A DNA stretch of 32,721 nt from an uncultured Sutterella sp. (GTDB lineage: Bacteria; Pseudomonadota; Gammaproteobacteria; Burkholderiales; Burkholderiaceae_F), in NCBI GenBank assembly GCA_900538905.1, contig UPZS01000024.1, forward strand, positions 1 to 32,721, written 5' to 3'. Positions 14,301 to 21,704 of this stretch are shown here, piece after piece (positions within the stretch are counted from its first letter, which is position 1; every line of letters begins with the position of its first letter). Under the pieces are notes generated by a model. The model had not been told where the DNA came from. It ran no database searches and saw nothing but the letters and a program-made list of their open reading frames with translations. The translations under genes and the position numbers were made by a program.

Positions 14301-16243
14301 AAGCGCTTGCTTTTCATCGACTTGATGGCGTTCCAGATGAGCTGGATGTCGGCAAGCGTCAGTTTGGATTGACGCAACAGCGCAAAGTGCGTGTTGAGGT
14401 CTTCCTCGTTAAAGAGGATGCAGCACTGCGCCTGAAGCGACTCGTCTCGGCCTGCGCGCCCCGACTCCTGCACGTAGTTTTCAAGCGACGACGAGATGTT
14501 GTAATGCACCACCAAAGCGACGTCTTTTTTGTCCACTCCCATGCCGAAAGCATTGGTGGCGACGATCGTCTTGACGTGGCCCGCGATGAACGCATCCTGA
14601 TTGGCGCTTTTTTCGGCCGCATCCATGCGTCCGGCAAAGGCAACGGCTTCAAGACCGTCGGCTGTGAGGGCCGCGGCGAGCTCCTTGGTTTCCCGCACGG
14701 TGGCCACGTAAACGATGGCGGGGCCTTCGGCCGCTTCAATCAGCTCACGCAGACGTGCGTAGCGCTCGGCATCGTTGTCGACGTGAATGACGCGATAGCT
14801 CAGGTTCTTGCGTTCGGCCGAAGTCGCAAGGATGCGCAGTTCAAGGCCGAGCCTTTGCTTAAAGTAGTCGCAGATGTCCTGAATGACCTTTTGCTTGGCC
14901 GTGGCCGTAAAGCACGAAACGGCAATCTTGCATTGGCCGCCGTAAAAGTCTTCGAGCTTTTTGATGAAGTCGGCGATGAAAAGATAATCAACGCGAAAGT
15001 CGTGGCCCCAGACCGAAAAGCAGTGCGCCTCATCGATCACAAAGCGCGCCACACGACGCTGCTGCAGAGCGGCCAATATCGAGCGGGAGCGAAGCGACTC
15101 GGGGGCAATGTACAAAAGGGTGGCTTCGCCGCTGATCACGGCTTCCAGCGCTCGGGAGCGTTCGATCGGACTCAAGAGCCCGTTGATGGTGACGGCGCGA
15201 CTGATGCCTTTGGAGACGAGATTTTCCACCTGATCCTTCATGAGCGACTGCAGGGGCGAAATGACGACCGTGAGCGCTCGGGTGAGTTCGCCTTGCATCA
15301 GGGCGGGCAACTGAAACGTGATCGACTTGCCGCCGCCCGTGGGAAAGACCGCCAAGAGCGATTCGCCGCCCACGGCCGCACGCGCGGCCATTTCCTGCAG
15401 GGGTTCTCCGTTGTAGGTTCGAAACGAGTCGAAACCGAAAAAGCGAGAAAGAGCCGCTTTGATGTCAAGGCGTTCTTTGCAATAGGGGCATCCCTTTTTG
15501 CAGGGCGTATAGCGCAACGCATTGAGCACCGACTGCGTGGCCGGGTAATTGGTGTTGACCCAGGGCGGAATGACGTCTGCAGGTTCTGCTGCGCGAATGA
15601 AGGCAAGCGCGTAGGCGAGTTCTGCCGGTTGCCGCTTGGCCAGGCCGTCAAGATCGGCGTGAATGCACAATTTGTCTGCCATCAGGCGTTTGATGACGCC
15701 TGCGGGATCCGCAAAGGTCGGTGTTTGGACGTTTAAGCACCGGAAAAAGCCCGCAAACTCCGGCCGGTTTTTGAGCATGGCGCAAAATAAGCGCTGCAGC
15801 ACGCCGGGCAATTCATTGAAAGCTGCGACCTCTTCCTCAAAAAGTGCCATCGCCTTGCGGGCGTCCGACAGAGGATTGTTGAGTTCGTCGGTCAGAAGCT
15901 TTTCGTCTTTGAGCAGGTTGTGAAAACGCTTGCGCGGAAAGAGAAGAGCAGACAACGGCAGCGTATCGACGGCTTGCGGTCCGTCGCCCAAGACGGGGCG
16001 CAGATACTGCATGTCAAAGGCTACGATATTGTGTCCGCAGACAAAATCGGCTCCTTTGCAAAACTCTTTGAAGGCCGCGACATTGCTCGAATGAAAGAAA
16101 CGACCGTCGGCACGGCACGCACCCAGATCAACGATTTGGCCGGTTTCAGGAGACACTTCGGCATCAATGAAGACGATGGCGTCCTTATCGAAGGTGCCCG
16201 GTAGCAGCACGGGACCTTTGGCCAAAGTGGGTAGATTGCTCAT
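11351..16243 (-). CDS. Fusion protein: DEDD exonuclease-like domain + RecQ helicase + UvrD-type helicase
   Basis: 1630 residues in one frame. Residues 20-140 form a DnaQ-like exonuclease fold: FIDAEV (Asp27, Glu29), GHNIVAFD (Asp77) and NNPLSDA (Asp127), with Asn122 where DEDDh enzymes have His. TPCKKGCPYC (C248, C252, C255) looks like a small metal site. The RecQ core covers 285-620: PTGGGKS (301-307), DEAH (404-407), SCFTATA and QESGRAGRD. A winged-helix-like linker runs about 640-1040. The UvrD/Rep-type superfamily 1 helicase occupies about 1055-1570: AAGPGSGKT, VIDEAQDMD, GDDDQNIYAFRGA, ENYRSTP, STIHKAKGREFDHV and YVGMTRAR. Both motors should move 3'-5'. RecQ proteins with a UvrD extension exist in gut bacteria, to my knowledge. 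The role is probably DNA repair or recombination, and no partner genes adjoin. Confidence 0.88.
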   Translation of the reverse strand: MSNLPTLAKGPVLLPGTFDKDAIVFIDAEVSPETGQIVDLGACRADGRFFHSSNVAAFKEFCKGADFVCGHNIVAFDMQYLRPVLGDGPQAVDTLPLSALLFPRKRFHNLLKDEKLLTDELNNPLSDARKAMALFEEEVAAFNELPGVLQRLFCAMLKNRPEFAGFFRCLNVQTPTFADPAGVIKRLMADKLCIHADLDGLAKRQPAELAYALAFIRAAEPADVIPPWVNTNYPATQSVLNALRYTPCKKGCPYCKERLDIKAALSRFFGFDSFRTYNGEPLQEMAARAAVGGESLLAVFPTGGGKSITFQLPALMQGELTRALTVVISPLQSLMKDQVENLVSKGISRAVTINGLLSPIERSRALEAVISGEATLLYIAPESLRSRSILAALQQRRVARFVIDEAHCFSVWGHDFRVDYLFIADFIKKLEDFYGGQCKIAVSCFTATAKQKVIQDICDYFKQRLGLELRILATSAERKNLSYRVIHVDNDAERYARLRELIEAAEGPAIVYVATVRETKELAAALTADGLEAVAFAGRMDAAEKSANQDAFIAGHVKTIVATNAFGMGVDKKDVALVVHYNISSSLENYVQESGRAGRDESLQAQCCILFNEEDLNTHFALLRQSKLTLADIQLIWNAIKSMKSKRFSISPLELARKAGLEYDELQLDTKVKNAIAALEIAGYVRRSMNAPRVYATSVAVKSTMEARERIEASPLFAGESERNEAVRIVASLISARSGYKTKGEPAETRTDWLADRLGIALSQVVAVIGKLRQAGVLHDDNDMAATVSKRHLKAASSVLGTYQTLESLLIRRLSDGGRADFNLKELNNEALAGGCSSDVKKITTLLMYMKAAGQLDEMRRTRGSQNVSLATKRTTQELEAAAQMRADLCAFIVETLKSMAASAVSTASPDYVSLSFSAVQLLRDYRQQSWLSETPVTLRDIENALLFLHRTGVLSLEGGFMVSYQGMTLERVELDNKRRYRKQDYAQFSEHYRQKVQQVHIVGRYANLMLADYQAALQYVRDYFELDYQEFLNKYFAGTAADELNLGLTPSLRNRIFGQLSEKQRVIIDEQAQFVVVAAGPGSGKTRVLVHKLASLLVREDVRSEQLLMLTFSRAAATEFKRRLIELVGKAAYFVDIKTFHSYAFDILGRYGSLQEADGIVLKAAKEIASGNAEPSRIGKTVLVIDEAQDMDASEAALVDALIEHNETLRVIAVGDDDQNIYAFRGADGRFMQDMLAKRDAVRHEMTENYRSTPAVVDFSNAFVSKIKARLKTHALTAVRNDTGSVRLVSHTSEHFEEALVKGIISDLSCGKLSGSCAVLTNTNEEAFTLCAMLKKTGVAVSLIQSQKSVGVANLAEVRALLKYMTAQMHGQKRASVRLFADAEQWLKASYGASIWLDNVLRLIESFTAVLPAEGFFYLADFEEFLRESVLEDTFERTASSIVVSTIHKAKGREFDHVYILYASRSFEDDDARRKLYVGMTRARFDLTIHYRGALLNQTLPETVHPSVDKTAYNAPDELTLTLTHEDVWLDYFEDKKRLILSMRAGFPLTPIEEGLTIRTSTDVVRLVVYSKAFQARLAQLKKSGFTVQSAEIGFIVAWRKNPEDPELAVVLPTLHLKRGNSAQTELIF

Positions 16244-16344
16244 TGAAACTCAGTAGTTGTTCGAAAAAGGGGCGGTAAACGCACGCGCTTGGATTTTAAG
16301 GCGCAGCGCACGCTTTGTCCTGCATTACGCCCACAGATTTTGCG

Positions 16345-16938
16345 TTACTTGTGGTCAAAACAGTCCGCGTTGCGAGGCAGCTCGGGGGCGAGGCGAGTAG
16401 CCAAAAGCTTGTCGATGAGACCTGAGGCTGTTGAGTCGACGATGGCGCGCTCATAGCAGGGTTTGGGCATGAAACCCGCATTGACGGCGTTTTTGAGAAA
16501 GGCGAAGAACGCATCGAAAAAGCCGTTAACGTTTAAAAAGCCCACGGGTTTGTTGTAAAGACCGATCCAGTTGCCGGTGATCATCTCGCAGGCTTCTTCC
16601 ATTGTGCCGATGCCGCCCGGCAGCACGACGAACAGATCGGAGAGCTCGGCCATTTTGGCCTTGCGTTCGTGCATGTCGGCAACCACTTTCAACTCGGACA
16701 GATCTTCAACAGGAGTTTCCTGGTTAATCAGAAAGGCCGGGATGATGCCGGTGACGGGAACGCCCAGTTTGAGTGCCGTGCGCGCCGTTTCTCCCATTAA
16801 GCCTGTGCCGCCGCCACCGAAGACGAGCTGAAGGTTTCGTTTGGCCAATTCGTGAGCCACGGCGTGCGCTGCGTCGGTGTACGCAGGATTGTTGCCGGTG
16901 CGGGAACCGCAGAACACACAGACGTTGAGTTCGGTCAT
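16345..16938 (-). CDS. LOG-family nucleoside 5'-monophosphate phosphoribohydrolase (TIGR00730 type)
   Basis: 197 residues, Rossmann-like. The family motifs are visible: GGGGTGLMG (41-49), MHERK (89-93) and the signature PGGIGTMEE (107-115) with catalytic Glu/Arg. Relatives split AMP or cytokinin-type nucleotides into the base and ribose 5-phosphate; in bacteria the usual role is nucleotide salvage, and the substrate cannot be told from sequence. AAAGGAAG lies 7 bases before the ATG. The first base after the helicase start is 100 bases away, and both genes are on the minus strand with LOG upstream, so co-transcription is possible but the gap has no special feature. Confidence 0.88.
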   Translation of the reverse strand: MTELNVCVFCGSRTGNNPAYTDAAHAVAHELAKRNLQLVFGGGGTGLMGETARTALKLGVPVTGIIPAFLINQETPVEDLSELKVVADMHERKAKMAELSDLFVVLPGGIGTMEEACEMITGNWIGLYNKPVGFLNVNGFFDAFFAFLKNAVNAGFMPKPCYERAIVDSTASGLIDKLLATRLAPELPRNADCFDHK

Positions 16939-17079
16939 GGCTTGCTTCCTTTCTGAAAGAGGAAAGGAGGCATTTTAGTGGTTGTCAGCGGTATCTGGGC
17001 GCGATGAATTCAAAGAATGATGGAGTGCTTGTAGTGGTTTTGATGGCATAGGGACTGTAACAAATCGAGATATACAACG

Positions 17080-17098
17080 GTTTTTTACAGTAAAAAAC
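17080..17098. repeat. Perfect AT-rich palindrome upstream of the LOG gene
   Basis: GTTTTTTAC-A-GTAAAAAAC: two 9-base arms around a single base. It could be an operator or part of a promoter region for the LOG gene, about 140 bases upstream of its ATG. No T run follows, so it is not a normal terminator. Confidence 0.5.
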
Positions 17099-17190
17099 TG
17101 ATTTATAAGTTGGGTTTTTACAAGGTTGACCGTAAAGTCTTCCTACAGACACCGAATCTAGCGTCGGCTGACAGGATTTGTTTGGTGGAG

Positions 17191-17237
17191 AAAAAAACAT
17201 CCCGACAGAATGACTTTTTGTTTGTCATGTTGTCGGG
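17191..17237 (-). terminator. Intrinsic terminator read on the minus strand
   Basis: Stem CCCGACA (17201-17207) with TGTCGGG (17231-17237), continued by ATGAC/GTCAT after one G-T pair and one mismatch, with a 9-base loop. On the minus strand it is followed by a long T run (17191-17198). It would stop transcripts coming from the tnpB remnant and its downstream RNA-like region. Confidence 0.75.
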
Positions 17238-17394
17238 AATCTTTTCAAGTTAAGAGTGAAGTTAGTCTACCCAGAATTGGATGGTGGCCGTTGTGCGGAA
17301 TTCGCTCATATCTAGGGTGCCTGGTGCTCTGCAAAGCCGTTTATCAAAAAGCGCCAAATCTACCGCACGCCTTTTGACATTTATTCGCTCTGAG

Positions 17395-17666
17395 CTCCCA
17401 CGGATCTCTCCGTGAGGTCAGTCAGGCGCCCAACGGTTCATTCGATTCCAACGGCGCCTTTTTCTTTTCAGCACTCCACTTTCGTCCTCGGTGAGGTCTG
17501 TCGACTCGACCCTTCGGGCTTTTCGCGACTAGACCGTCTCCGGCTTCGCCGCCCCTGTCTTCTTCCTCTTCTCCGGGCTCCCTGTGGGCGCCTCAGCGGT
17601 TTTTAAATTTCTCTTCGCTCTCCTTTGGTTAAGCTTGTTGCTCGTTCTCTGTCGGTTTCCTTGGTC
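17395..17666 (-). ncRNA. Candidate omega-RNA / right-end relic downstream of tnpB
   Basis: In IS200/IS605-type elements the guide RNA of TnpB overlaps the tnpB 3' end and runs into the element end. Here that position is GC-rich and folds well. A 9-base-pair stem with one bulge joins GGTCTGTCG (17495-17503) and CGACTAGACC (17526-17535), enclosing CCC-TTC-GGG (17510-17518). CGGC-TTC-GCCG lies at 17541-17551, AGGCGCC/GGCGCCT at 17424-17459 and CACGGA-TCTC-TCCGTG at 17399-17414. These are visible facts. The RNA identity is inference from position, and no conserved end sequence was recognised. Confidence 0.35.
17424..17465 (+). terminator. Terminator-like hairpin read on the plus strand
   Basis: AGGCGCC (17424-17430) pairs with GGCGCCT (17453-17459) across a 22-base loop that contains the near-repeats CCAACGG and CCAACGG, followed by TTTTTCTTTT. 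There is no gene in front of it on the plus strand, so either a small plus-strand RNA ends here or it is a structural part of the mobile-element end. Confidence 0.5.
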
Positions 17667-18185
17667 TTACGCCGCTTTCTTGAGCCTCTTTTTGTTCGAG
17701 GCTTCCTTGATCGGCTCTTCCTGCCTTGATTTGCACCACGCTTCGTATCGGCCCCGTTCCAGCTTTTTGACGGCTTCCTTGGTCATGTACCGCCTGTACT
17801 CCGGATCGTTGATCCTGAGAAGCAGATTCTGCGCTCCGTTTTGATCGGCCTGCGCCTTATGGCCGCAATGCTTGCATTCAAACCGATCACCCCGGCGGTT
17901 TTCTCCGGCTGTGTAGCCGCACTCCGGGCAATGCTGTGACGAATAGGCCGCCGGCACAAACACCACCTGTACGCCCGCCTTGGCCGCCTTAAAGAGAAAA
18001 CGATCTCTGATCGTGCCTCTGACCCATTTGCTCAACAGGTTGCGCACCTCTCGGCTGTATTTGCCCTCAAACGTAAAGCGATGCGACAGATCTTCCAAGG
18101 CATAGACCTGCGCCGGGCTTTGCCTGAGGATGTCGGACTGGGACTTTTGATCGCGCTTCGCATTTGCGAACGGATGGGCTGGCAA
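17667..18185 (-). pseudogene. tnpB: TnpB (IS200/IS605-type RNA-guided nuclease), 5'-truncated remnant
   Basis: Only the C-terminal part, about 150 residues, is recognisable. It contains the RuvC-II glutamate strand VYALEDLS, the helix LLSKWVRGTIRDRFLFKAAKAG, VVFVPAAYSSQHCPECGY, NRRGDRFECKHCG (four-cysteine zinc ribbon) and the RuvC-III aspartate in ADQNGAQNLLLRI. The C-terminal tail is Lys/Arg/Glu-rich. The N-terminal half with the first RuvC aspartate and the nucleic-acid binding domain is absent: upstream, the same frame meets TAG at 18192, and what precedes it is not TnpB-like. The only start is a TTG at 18185. No TnpA is nearby. It is probably not an active nuclease, though the residual fold and adjoining RNA-like sequence could be retained. 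Confidence 0.82.
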
Positions 18186-18337
18186 ATCCGGCTACTTGAT
18201 CAGACCGATCGCAGCGAGAAACTGAGTTGGGCAACGGGCGCTGTCTTTGCCGTTATGCTCACAGGGAGCGCACCGGTGCGAAAGGACATGAGCGCCGAAA
18301 ACGGTTGACGCGTCCAGTCGCTTATTGAGGTCTGCAA

Positions 18338-18380
18338 AAAGCCCCGGAGACTCTCGAAAGTTCCGGGGCTTTGCTTTTTT
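18338..18380. terminator. Terminator at the end of typA / tnpB remnant region
   Basis: A perfect 11-base inverted repeat AAAGCCCCGGA / TCCGGGGCTTT (18338-18348 and 18362-18372) with a 13-base loop. On the plus strand it is followed by GCTTTTTT; on the minus strand the arm runs into TTTTT. It lies 33 bases after the typA stop and most likely ends the nusA-operon transcript. Confidence 0.85.
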
Positions 18381-18412
18381 CGCGGAATCAACGCACTCGG
18401 GCGTCAAATTCT

Positions 18413-20260
18413 TTAGGAAGCGGTTTCGTCACGTTCAGCACGGGAGGCACGGCGGCGTTCGAATTCCTTGAGCCAGCGCTTGCGCAAGCGAATGCTCTTG
18501 GGCGTGATTTCCACGAGTTCGTCGTCGTTGATGAATTCAACGGCGCTTTCGAGCGTCAGACGCACAGGCGGGACCAGACGGATGGCTTCGTCGGTACCGG
18601 AAGCACGGATGTTGGTGAGCTGCTTACCCTTGATCGGGTTTACGACGATGTCGTTTTCGCGGGAGTGTTCACCAATGATCATGCCTTCGTAGAGAGCATC
18701 GCCCGGATTCACAAACAGACGGCCGCGTTCCTGGATCTTCCAGAGAGCGTATGCCACGGCAGCGCCGTCGTCCTGGCTGATGATGGCGCCGGAACGGCGT
18801 TCACCCACATCGCCCTGCTTGATCGGACCGTATTCGTCGTAGACGTGGCTCATGATGCCCGTGCCGCGGCACATCGTCATGAAGAGCGACTGGAAGCCGA
18901 TCAGACCGCGAGCCGGAATACGGTACTCGAGACGCACGCGACCCTTGCCGTCAGGCTGCATATCGGTGAGATCACCCTTACGGCGGCCGAGTTCTTCCAT
19001 CACGGCGCCCTGGTGTTCTTCTTCAACGTCCACCGTCAGAAGTTCGTACGGTTCAAGCTTGACGCCGTCGACTTCCTTAAAGAGCACGCGCGGACGACCG
19101 ACAGCGAGTTCGTAGCCTTCGCGGCGCATATTTTCAAGAAGAATCGTAAGGTGCAATTCACCGCGGCCGCAAACTTCCCAGCAGGTTTCGTCAGCGGTCG
19201 GACGCAGACGCATGGCCACGTTGCTCTTCAATTCACGTTCCAGGCGTTCACGAATCTGGCGGCTCGTCACGAACTTGCCCTCACGGCCTGCCAGAGGCGA
19301 GGTGTTCACCATGAAGCTCATCGTGAGCGTCGGTTCGTCCACGGAAAGCATCGGCAATGCTTCGGGATGAGCCGGATCGGTGATGGTGGTGCCGATGTTG
19401 AGTTCTTCAATGCCGTTCACGAGAACAATGTCCCCAGCCTGAGCGCTTTCAACGATCTTCTTGTCGAGGCCTTCGAACTGCATGATCTGATTGATCTTGG
19501 CGGGCTTGGGAGTGTCGTCCGGACCGTTCATGATCATGACGCTTTGACCCGCCTTGAGCGTACCGCGGTGCACGCGGCCGATACCGATCTTACCCACGTA
19601 GCTCGAATAGTCGAGCGAGCAGATCTGAAGCTGCAGCGGTGCTTCAGCGTTGTCTTCACGAACCGGGACGTACTTGATCACGGCATCGAACACAGCACGC
19701 ATGTTGCCAATCTTCTGCAGTTCCTCGACATTGTCGGTGAGACCCGCGTAGCCGTTCAGGGCGGAAGCGTAGATCACAGGGAAGTCAAGCTGATCTTCCG
19801 TAGCACCGAGCTTGTCGAACAAATCAAACGTAGCGTTGATAACCCAGTCCGGACGAGCGCCCGGACGGTCGATCTTGTTGATCACGACGATGGGCTTCAG
19901 ACCGGCGGCAAGAGCCTTGCGGGTCACAAAGCGAGTCTGCGGCATCGGGCCTTCAACGGCGTCGACCAACAGCAACACGCCGTCGACCATCGACAGAACG
20001 CGTTCGACTTCACCGCCGAAGTCTGCGTGCCCCGGGGTGTCGATGATGTTAATGTGAATGCCTTCGTATTCAACGGCGCAGTTCTTGGCAAGAATCGTGA
20101 TGCCGCGTTCCTTTTCCAGCGCGTTGCTGTCCATCACGCGTTCGTCGACCTGCTGGTTGCTACGGAAAGTGCCCGCGCACTGCAAAAGCTTGTCGACCAT
20201 GGTCGTCTTGCCGTGGTCAACGTGCGCAATGATGGCAATGTTGCGAATTGCTCTAGTCAT
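18413..20260 (-). CDS. typA: Ribosome-associated translational GTPase TypA/BipA
   Basis: A GTPase of the EF-G family that acts on the 50S subunit, helping assembly and growth under stress. It has 615 residues, as expected. The G domain shows AHVDHGKTT (12-20), DTPGH (74-78) and NKID (128-131). Domain II-like, the EF-G III/V-like parts ([20 protein letters not shown]) and the TypA-specific C-terminal domain (ends near [20 protein letters not shown]) are all present. The ATG is 3 bases after the truB stop, so it is the last gene of the rimP-nusA-infB-rbfA-truB unit. A large open frame lies on the opposite strand but is only a shadow of this gene. Confidence 0.96.
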   Translation of the reverse strand: MTRAIRNIAIIAHVDHGKTTMVDKLLQCAGTFRSNQQVDERVMDSNALEKERGITILAKNCAVEYEGIHINIIDTPGHADFGGEVERVLSMVDGVLLLVDAVEGPMPQTRFVTRKALAAGLKPIVVINKIDRPGARPDWVINATFDLFDKLGATEDQLDFPVIYASALNGYAGLTDNVEELQKIGNMRAVFDAVIKYVPVREDNAEAPLQLQICSLDYSSYVGKIGIGRVHRGTLKAGQSVMIMNGPDDTPKPAKINQIMQFEGLDKKIVESAQAGDIVLVNGIEELNIGTTITDPAHPEALPMLSVDEPTLTMSFMVNTSPLAGREGKFVTSRQIRERLERELKSNVAMRLRPTADETCWEVCGRGELHLTILLENMRREGYELAVGRPRVLFKEVDGVKLEPYELLTVDVEEEHQGAVMEELGRRKGDLTDMQPDGKGRVRLEYRIPARGLIGFQSLFMTMCRGTGIMSHVYDEYGPIKQGDVGERRSGAIISQDDGAAVAYALWKIQERGRLFVNPGDALYEGMIIGEHSRENDIVVNPIKGKQLTNIRASGTDEAIRLVPPVRLTLESAVEFINDDELVEITPKSIRLRKRWLKEFERRRASRAERDETAS

Positions 20261-20263
20261 GTT

Positions 20264-21199
20264 TTACTCGTCCCCGTTCGTTTCGAGGTTTTCAGTTACT
20301 ACAAATCGAATCAAGCGATGAGGGTGCAAAGTGCCTCTGGCATCCACCTTCACCGTTCCCAATAGTTCGCCCGACGAGCCGTATGCTCGCAACAGTTCGC
20401 CGTGGCGCGTGTCTTTCAGAGGCAGCCGCTGACCGTTTCTCAAGCGTTCAGTCTGTACCGCATCAAGCCGGACGCTGCCGAGCGTCTGAAGCAGAAAATC
20501 CGCTCCCTTGAGAAGGGCACGGCGCTCTTGAACCGTTTTTTCTTTGTCGTCGATCACCGCAAAGGGGATCGCGTCGGCAATCTTCAAGTCTCCGACTTCG
20601 GTGCGCCGCAGACTTTCCAAATGGGCAAAGCACCCAAGTTTACGACCGATGTCGTCAGCCAGCACACGGATGTAGGTTCCTTTACTCACCCGGACATCGA
20701 TTTTGGCCGTCTCGCTGTCAAACTCCATCAGTTCGAGATGATGCACCTTGACCTTTCTCGGATGGCGCTCAACTTCAATGCCGCGTCGCGCAAGATCATA
20801 CAGATTTTTGCCGTCGCGTTTGATGGCCGAGTACATCGGCGGAATCTGCTCGATTTCGCCGGTAAATTCAGCCAGCAACGCCTCAAGCGATTCACGTGTC
20901 GGTCGCATGTCCGACACCGCGGTGATTTCACCTGTCTTATCCATCGTGTCGGTGCAAGAACCGAAACGCAACACCGCTTCATAGCGCTTGTCAGCATGCA
21001 AAAGATCAGCCGAATACTTTGTGGCGTTGCCGAAAGCCAAAGGCAACAGTCCCGTTGCAAAGGGATCGAGGGTTCCGGTATGGCCGGCCTTCTGTGCGTT
21101 GATCAAACGTCGCGAGAGCTGCAGAACCCAGTTCGAGCTCATCCCCTCGGGCTTGTCCAACAGCAGCACGCCGTCGATTGCGTCGCCCTTCTTACCCAT
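20264..21199 (-). CDS. truB: tRNA pseudouridine-55 synthase
   Basis: Converts U55 in the T-loop of tRNAs to pseudouridine and acts as a tRNA chaperone. 311 residues. The catalytic motif [16 protein letters not shown] carries Asp45, and [12 protein letters not shown], Tyr in [17 protein letters not shown] and [15 protein letters not shown] are family hallmarks. The C-terminal PUA-like domain is present ([16 protein letters not shown]). The start ATG shares one base with the rbfA stop (TAATG), a sign of translational coupling. It is followed by typA after 3 bases. Confidence 0.96.
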   Translation of the reverse strand: MGKKGDAIDGVLLLDKPEGMSSNWVLQLSRRLINAQKAGHTGTLDPFATGLLPLAFGNATKYSADLLHADKRYEAVLRFGSCTDTMDKTGEITAVSDMRPTRESLEALLAEFTGEIEQIPPMYSAIKRDGKNLYDLARRGIEVERHPRKVKVHHLELMEFDSETAKIDVRVSKGTYIRVLADDIGRKLGCFAHLESLRRTEVGDLKIADAIPFAVIDDKEKTVQERRALLKGADFLLQTLGSVRLDAVQTERLRNGQRLPLKDTRHGELLRAYGSSGELLGTVKVDARGTLHPHRLIRFVVTENLETNGDE

Positions 21200-21588
21200 T
21201 ACTTGGATTCCTCGTCGGCTTCGTTGGTTTCAACCGCGCGCGTCTGTCGCATGGCTTCATTGATGACGCGATCCATTTCAAAACCACGCTCCACGCTGGT
21301 GTCGTGCACAAAGTGCAATGTCGGAACAGTGTGAATGCGAAGCTTCTTGAAGATCTTATTGCGAAGCATGCCTGCGGCAGCAGCGAGACCAGCCTCGCAC
21401 TGGGCGGGATCGGAGCCGATCACCGTAAAAAATACACGAGCATGCGCGTAATCGGGCGTGATTTCACAGCCGGTGATCGTCACCAGACCCACACGGGGGT
21501 CACGCACCTCGAGCGGAATGATTTCCGCAAGGTCTCGGGCGATCTGCTCGGCGACACGTTGGCCGCGGCCGGGCTTGGCTTTTTGCAT
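21199..21588 (-). CDS. rbfA: Ribosome-binding factor A
   Basis: A single KH-fold protein that binds the 30S subunit during late 16S rRNA maturation and cold adaptation. From the ATG at 21588 it has 129 residues, normal length, beginning MQKAKPGRGQRVAEQIARDL; the core VRDPRVGLVTITGCEITPDY and ARVFFTVIG are typical. AAAGGA lies about 12 bases upstream. A further 14 codons to 21630 are open, but they run through a hairpin (21616-21650) and do not look like RbfA. The stop overlaps the truB start. The gap to infB is 116 bases. Confidence 0.93.
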   Translation of the reverse strand: MQKAKPGRGQRVAEQIARDLAEIIPLEVRDPRVGLVTITGCEITPDYAHARVFFTVIGSDPAQCEAGLAAAAGMLRNKIFKKLRIHTVPTLHFVHDTSVERGFEMDRVINEAMRQTRAVETNEADEESK

Positions 21589-21704
21589 AAAAATTTCGTC
21601 CTTTTTTAACTTCACAAACGCCGCCGACATTGCTGCCGGAGGCGTTTGCTGCTTGAATGGTTACATCGGCATGCCGCTCTATCGAGCCCCATGCCGAATT
21701 GTCG

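Larger units (their letters stand above)
16939..17666. other. 728-base stretch without a recognisable gene
   Basis: Upstream of the LOG gene the DNA is AT-rich to about 17200 and holds a 19-base palindrome. A minus-strand terminator follows (17191-17237). From 17262 to 17417 the minus strand has a 51-codon open frame without a convincing start, ending DMSEFRTTATIQFWVD; I cannot match it to a family. From 17395 to 17666 the DNA is GC-rich and rich in hairpins, directly downstream of the tnpB remnant. No tRNA or known stable RNA was recognised. Confidence 0.6.

Noticed and set aside
14369..15736. 455-codon open frame antisense to the helicase fusion
   Set aside because: A shadow of the RecQ part; the minus-strand frame carries all helicase motifs.
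16985..17200. 71-codon minus frame upstream of the LOG gene
   Set aside because: AT-rich, no ribosome binding site, no recognisable sequence; it runs through the palindrome.
17240..17470. 4.5S, tmRNA or 6S RNA in the gene-less segment
   Set aside because: None of the conserved cores of these RNAs (such as the SRP RNA GGAAGG loop) could be found.
18192..18407. Minus-strand frame directly upstream of the tnpB remnant, same frame, as the missing TnpB N-terminus
   Set aside because: The sequence does not resemble TnpB, a TAG separates them and it runs through the typA terminator hairpin.
18371..20365. 664-codon open frame antisense to typA
   Set aside because: It mirrors typA almost exactly, has no protein-like motifs and arises from the GC-rich third positions of the real gene; typA has all GTPase motifs.
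21616..21650. Hairpin AAACGCC...GGCGTTT between infB and rbfA as a terminator or as part of rbfA
   Set aside because: No T run follows on either strand. It may be an RNA processing or stabilising hairpin at most, and the rbfA start is placed after it.
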